Assembly (NCBI GenBank): GCA_937901025.1
Contig: CALCGR010000088.1
Span: forward strand, 1-8,197
Origin: an uncultured Bacteroidales bacterium
GTDB taxonomy: Bacteria > Bacteroidota > Bacteroidia > Bacteroidales > Paludibacteraceae
DNA length: 8,197 nt
Direction: 5' to 3'
Positions within the stretch are counted from its first letter, which is position 1. Every line of letters starts with the position of its first letter. Under the pieces are notes generated by a model. It searched no databases. It saw nothing but the letters and a program-made list of their open reading frames with translations, and was not told the origin of the DNA. Of the stretch, positions 5,447 to 8,197 are shown piece after piece. A program made the translations under genes and the position numbers.

Positions 5447-6178
5447 TCATCGGATGGAACGTAACGCAACGGGGAAGTTGAAGAAGGTGTCGGGATAGGG
5501 CTCGTCACGGAGGGTGAAGTGCCACCACTCGGTATCAAACGGCTTGAAACCGTGGCGGAGCATCGCGTCCCGCAAGAGTTGGCGCATCGCCAACTGCTCC
5601 GGGGTGAGGTCCGTAAACGACGGATACGAACTGAAGCCAAACCAATCAAACGTACCGCCCATATCCACTTCGCGTTCGGAAACCATATCGAAAAGTGTCA
5701 AGTCCACCGTAGAGCCATGGGTGTGCGAACTATGTTCGCAGATGAATCCTTCCGGGAAGAGGCGGTCCTTCGCTAAGTCGGGATAGAAATATGGTTTCAT
5801 CGTAGTGTCCGCCACATCCTGCGCCCAACGAACGAAATGGTCCACCGCCCGCTGAGGACGATAGGCATCGAAGATCTTCAGGCGATAGCCTTGGGCACGA
5901 AGATCATTAGAGACCAACCGGAGAGAATCCACCGCTTGACGGGTCAGCAGCGCAATCGGTTCCTCGTAACCATCCACGCGGGCGCCAACGAAATTATAGG
6001 TGCTGTGGTAACGGATGTCGAGCAGCACGTCAGGTATCTGTTCGGAGATACTGACAAAGTCATAACGGGCACCGGCGGGACGACGGAGGTAGTTGCGAAC
6101 CAGAATAATAGCGGTCGCTAAGGCCACAAAGCCGAGGACAATCAATGTATGATGTATGATGTGGGATGGATGGCTCAT
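5447..6178 (-). CDS. VanX/DdpX-type D-alanyl-D-alanine dipeptidase, membrane-anchored
   Basis: A zinc dipeptidase of family M15D that splits D-Ala-D-Ala. The chosen ATG at 6178 overlaps the ettA stop as ATGA and gives 243 residues; a start six codons upstream (6196) is also possible. A signal-anchor segment lies at about 10-31 after a His-rich N-terminus (SHPSHIIHH). The catalytic domain shows LDIRYHSTYNFVG (53-65), DAYRPQR (104-110) with the transition-state Arg107, SSHTHGSTVDLTL (150-162) with zinc ligands His152 and Asp159, and EWWHF (217-221) with catalytic Glu217 and zinc ligand His220. All key residues are present, so activity is expected. The anchor suggests action in the periplasm on peptidoglycan-derived dipeptide, unlike cytosolic VanX of vancomycin resistance. 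No vanA, vanH or vanRS partners are visible, so a resistance role is not supported. Confidence 0.9.
   Translation of the reverse strand: MSHPSHIIHHTLIVLGFVALATAIILVRNYLRRPAGARYDFVSISEQIPDVLLDIRYHSTYNFVGARVDGYEEPIALLTRQAVDSLRLVSNDLRAQGYRLKIFDAYRPQRAVDHFVRWAQDVADTTMKPYFYPDLAKDRLFPEGFICEHSSHTHGSTVDLTLFDMVSEREVDMGGTFDWFGFSSYPSFTDLTPEQLAMRQLLRDAMLRHGFKPFDTEWWHFTLRDEPYPDTFFNFPVALRSIR
6145..6165. repeat. Short 7-bp tandem repeat in the vanX-like N-terminal codons
   Basis: ATGTATG is repeated exactly at 6145-6151 and 6152-6158, and a third partial unit ATGTGGG follows at 6159-6165. On the minus strand it codes part of the His-rich stretch just before the membrane anchor. With so few copies it may be only low-complexity codon use. 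Confidence 0.5.
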
Positions 6179-7797
6179 ATTTTCGTTAATTTCCATGCTT
6201 CGTAGTCGGAATAAGAGCCCTCGTACCAGGTGACGTGACCCTCCCCGTCATAAGCGAGGATATGCGTACAGATACGGTCGAGGAACCAGCGGTCGTGACT
6301 GATGACCACGGCACAGCCGGCGAAGTTCTCTAAGCCCTCCTCTAAGGCCCGAAGGGTGTTGACATCAATATCGTTCGTAGGCTCATCAAGCAACAACACA
6401 TTTGCCTCGGACTTAAGCGTAAGCGCCAGATGCAGGCGGTTGCGTTCACCGCCGGAAAGGACGCCGCATTTCTTTTCTTGATCGGGTCCGGTGAAGTTAA
6501 ACCGACTGAGGTACGCGCGGGCATTGACCTCGCGTCCCGCGACGCGGATGAACTCCGTACCATTAGCGATTGTCTCATAGACGGATTTCTCAGGGTCGAT
6601 ATTTGAGTGGACCTGGTCCACATACCCTATCTTCACGGTCTCCCCTACCTCGAAGGTACCGGAGGTAGCGGTCTCGAGTCCCATGATCATTCGGAAGAGG
6701 GTGGTCTTACCCGCCCCATTGGGTCCGATGACGCCCACGATACCGTTCGGCGGGAGCATGAAGTTCAGGTGCTCGAAGAGGACACGGTCGCCAAAGGCTT
6801 TGCTGACCTCCTTAGCCTCAATGACCTTATTGCCGAGGCGGGGACCGTTAGGAATGAATATCTCGAGTTTCTCCTCGCGCTCCTTCTGCTCCTCATTGAG
6901 CATCTTATCATACGCTGCCAGACGGGCCTTACCCTTCGCTTGCCGCGCCTTAGGTGCCATACGTACCCACTCGAGTTCGCGCTCAAGGGTCTTACGGCGT
7001 TTGGACGCCTGTTTCTCCTCCATCGCCATACGGGCGGTTTTCTGTTCGAGCCAGGACGAGTAATTGCCCTTCCAGGGGATGCCCTCGCCTCGGTCGAGTT
7101 CGAGAATCCATCCGGCTACGTGGTCGAGGAAATACCGGTCGTGGGTGATACAGATGACGGTACCCTTATAGTCCTGCAAATATTTCTCGAGCCAGTCGAT
7201 GGATTCGGCATCGAGATGGTTGGTAGGCTCGTCGAGCAAGAGGATGTCGGGTTGTTGGAGGAGGAGTCGGCAGAGGGCTACGCGACGGCGTTCGCCTCCG
7301 GAGAGGATCGTGACGGGTTGGTCGTTAGCGGGGCAACGGAGGGCCTGCATGGCTTGGTCGAGGTGGTTATCAATGTTCCAAGCGTCGGCGGCATCGAGTT
7401 TATCCTGGAGCTCCGCCTGGCGGGCGAGCAGCTTATCGTAATCCGCTTCCGGGTCCGCAAAAGCGGCATTGATGTCGTCATATTCGCGGAGCATATCTAT
7501 GATGGGTTGTACCCCCTCCTGCACGCATTCGCGCACGGTCTTGGCGGGGTCCAGTTTAGGGTCTTGTTCGAGATAGCCGACGGTATAACCAGGGCTGAAG
7601 ACGACCTCGCCTTCATATTCTTTCTCTACCCCGGCAATGATCTTCATGAGGGTGGACTTACCGGCGCCGTTGAGGCCGATGATGCCGATCTTTGCCCCAT
7701 AGAAGAAACTGAGGTAGATGTTGTTCAGTACACGTTTTTGCGGGCCGAAGTGTTTGCTGACTCCGACCATTGAGAAAATGATCTTCTTATCGTCCAT
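6175..7797 (-). CDS. ettA: Energy-dependent translational throttle protein EttA (ABC-F)
   Basis: A 540-residue cytosolic ABC-F ATPase that binds the ribosomal E site and gates entry into elongation according to ATP/ADP level. It has two ABC domains and no membrane segment. ABC1 shows Walker A GLNGAGKST (41-49), signature LSGGER (165-170) and Walker B LLLDEPTNHLD (186-196). The arm insertion characteristic of EttA lies at about 95-140. The basic, helical linker that contacts tRNA (PtIM) is at about 243-325, with KRRKTLERELEWVRM and KARQAKGKARL. ABC2 shows GPNGAGKTT (358-366), LSGGER (447-452) and LLLDEPTNDID (468-478). Catalytic Glu190 and Glu472 are both present. The length matches family members of about 555 residues. 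Its start is two bases after the nuclease stop, and its end overlaps the vanX-like ATG by 4 nt. The arm and linker favour EttA over other ABC-F types such as resistance factors. Confidence 0.95.
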   Translation of the reverse strand: MDDKKIIFSMVGVSKHFGPQKRVLNNIYLSFFYGAKIGIIGLNGAGKSTLMKIIAGVEKEYEGEVVFSPGYTVGYLEQDPKLDPAKTVRECVQEGVQPIIDMLREYDDINAAFADPEADYDKLLARQAELQDKLDAADAWNIDNHLDQAMQALRCPANDQPVTILSGGERRRVALCRLLLQQPDILLLDEPTNHLDAESIDWLEKYLQDYKGTVICITHDRYFLDHVAGWILELDRGEGIPWKGNYSSWLEQKTARMAMEEKQASKRRKTLERELEWVRMAPKARQAKGKARLAAYDKMLNEEQKEREEKLEIFIPNGPRLGNKVIEAKEVSKAFGDRVLFEHLNFMLPPNGIVGVIGPNGAGKTTLFRMIMGLETATSGTFEVGETVKIGYVDQVHSNIDPEKSVYETIANGTEFIRVAGREVNARAYLSRFNFTGPDQEKKCGVLSGGERNRLHLALTLKSEANVLLLDEPTNDIDVNTLRALEEGLENFAGCAVVISHDRWFLDRICTHILAYDGEGHVTWYEGSYSDYEAWKLTKI

Positions 7798-7799
7798 GA

Positions 7800-8197
7800 T
7801 TAGTATTGTTGGCCAAAGATATTATAGAGCTTCTGCCCTTGGCGGATATAGATTTGTCCGTCAATCATGACTTTATTCCCGCAGTTGAAGCAGGGTTCGT
7901 CTATAGGTTGCGCATAAATAGATTCTATATCGGTTGTACCCGACTCGTTCCAGCCATTGGGATGGTCCTTAAACGAAGGATCGTAAGAGCAAACCAACTT
8001 ATCGAAATCGAGGGTTTTATCTTTCATCTCTCCCCAAAAGAACTCCGCCAAATAGGGATAATCGATAAACGGATTACGGTTACCTTGTTTCTTCTCGATG
8101 CCGTCATTACGGTCGCGCTCCTTCTGCGAGACGGGGTCCTGGCGGTGCCACTTCATGAGCAGGGCGATGGAGTATGCGGTAAGTCCGTAGCCGGAAG
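7800..8197 (-). CDS. Endonuclease I family nuclease, C-terminal part (5' end outside window)
   Basis: The frame is open to the right edge and ends at TAA 7802-7800, giving about 131 visible residues; the Met at 8156 is internal, since coding sequence (SGYGLTAYSIALLMKWH) continues upstream of it. The block KWHRQDPVSQKERDRNDGIE followed by QGNRNPFIDYPYLAEFFWG is the hallmark C-terminal half of the endonuclease I family (Pfam Endonuclease_1, as in EndA), secreted or periplasmic nucleases that cut DNA and sometimes RNA. The catalytic His part would be upstream of the window. About 75 residues follow and end in KVMIDGQIYIRQGQKLYNIFGQQY-type sequence (DGQIYI and KLYNIFGQ as key parts), resembling the C-terminal tails common on Bacteroidales exported proteins. 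A CFNC cysteine pair precedes it. The ettA ATG lies two bases after the stop. Confidence 0.88.
   Translation of the reverse strand, partial: SGYGLTAYSIALLMKWHRQDPVSQKERDRNDGIEKKQGNRNPFIDYPYLAEFFWGEMKDKTLDFDKLVCSYDPSFKDHPNGWNESGTTDIESIYAQPIDEPCFNCGNKVMIDGQIYIRQGQKLYNIFGQQY

Noticed and set aside
5447..6178. Vancomycin resistance cluster
   Set aside because: Only a VanX-type enzyme is present; no ligase, dehydrogenase or two-component regulator is nearby.
6607..7773. Long open frame (388 codons) on the plus strand opposite ettA
   Set aside because: It is fully antisense to a strongly conserved gene and shows no family motif. Its openness is a by-product of ettA codon use.

Overview
The window looks like ordinary chromosomal DNA from a member of the Bacteroidales (Bacteroidota). 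Three things point there. The one clear promoter has the Bacteroidota layout (TTTG, 20 bp, TATCTTTG). None of the start codons I inspected closely has an obvious Shine-Dalgarno sequence. Several proteins have Bacteroidales-style forms, namely the YitT protein with a long tail, the TPR protein directly before ribH, and an endonuclease I with a C-terminal DGQ-xYI / LYxxxGQ tail. I cannot name a genus from the sequence.

Layout: all eight complete genes, and a ninth cut by the right edge, lie on the minus strand and read from right to left. The upstream group is an endonuclease I family nuclease (8197-7800, its start lies outside), ettA (7797-6175) and a membrane-anchored VanX-type D-Ala-D-Ala dipeptidase (6178-5447). 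The 132-bp gap that follows holds a promoter with a palindrome over its -33 box. From it runs a compact six-gene group: a membrane-anchored TPR protein, ribH, a kinase-domain-only aspartokinase, a YitT/DUF2179 membrane protein, a sugar nucleotidyltransferase and galE. Junctions inside both groups are very tight (overlaps of 1, 4 and 14 nt or gaps of 1, 2 and 19 nt), which suggests co-transcription and translational coupling. The group ends near the left edge at a perfect 17-bp hairpin that can terminate in both directions. A plus-strand reading frame, probably the tail of a convergent gene, stops just before that hairpin.

The genes cover unrelated housekeeping tasks: ribosome gating (EttA), peptidoglycan dipeptide turnover (VanX-like), riboflavin synthesis (RibH), the aspartate pathway (aspartokinase) and UDP-sugar supply (nucleotidyltransferase plus GalE). 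Only the last two form an obvious pathway pair. I see no mobile element, CRISPR array, RNA gene or defence system, and no convincing undescribed system. The points most worth a second look are the aspartokinase without ACT domains coupled to a YitT protein with two extra regions, the five-copy 11-bp tandem repeat after galE, the palindrome over the promoter, and the sorting-like tail of the nuclease.
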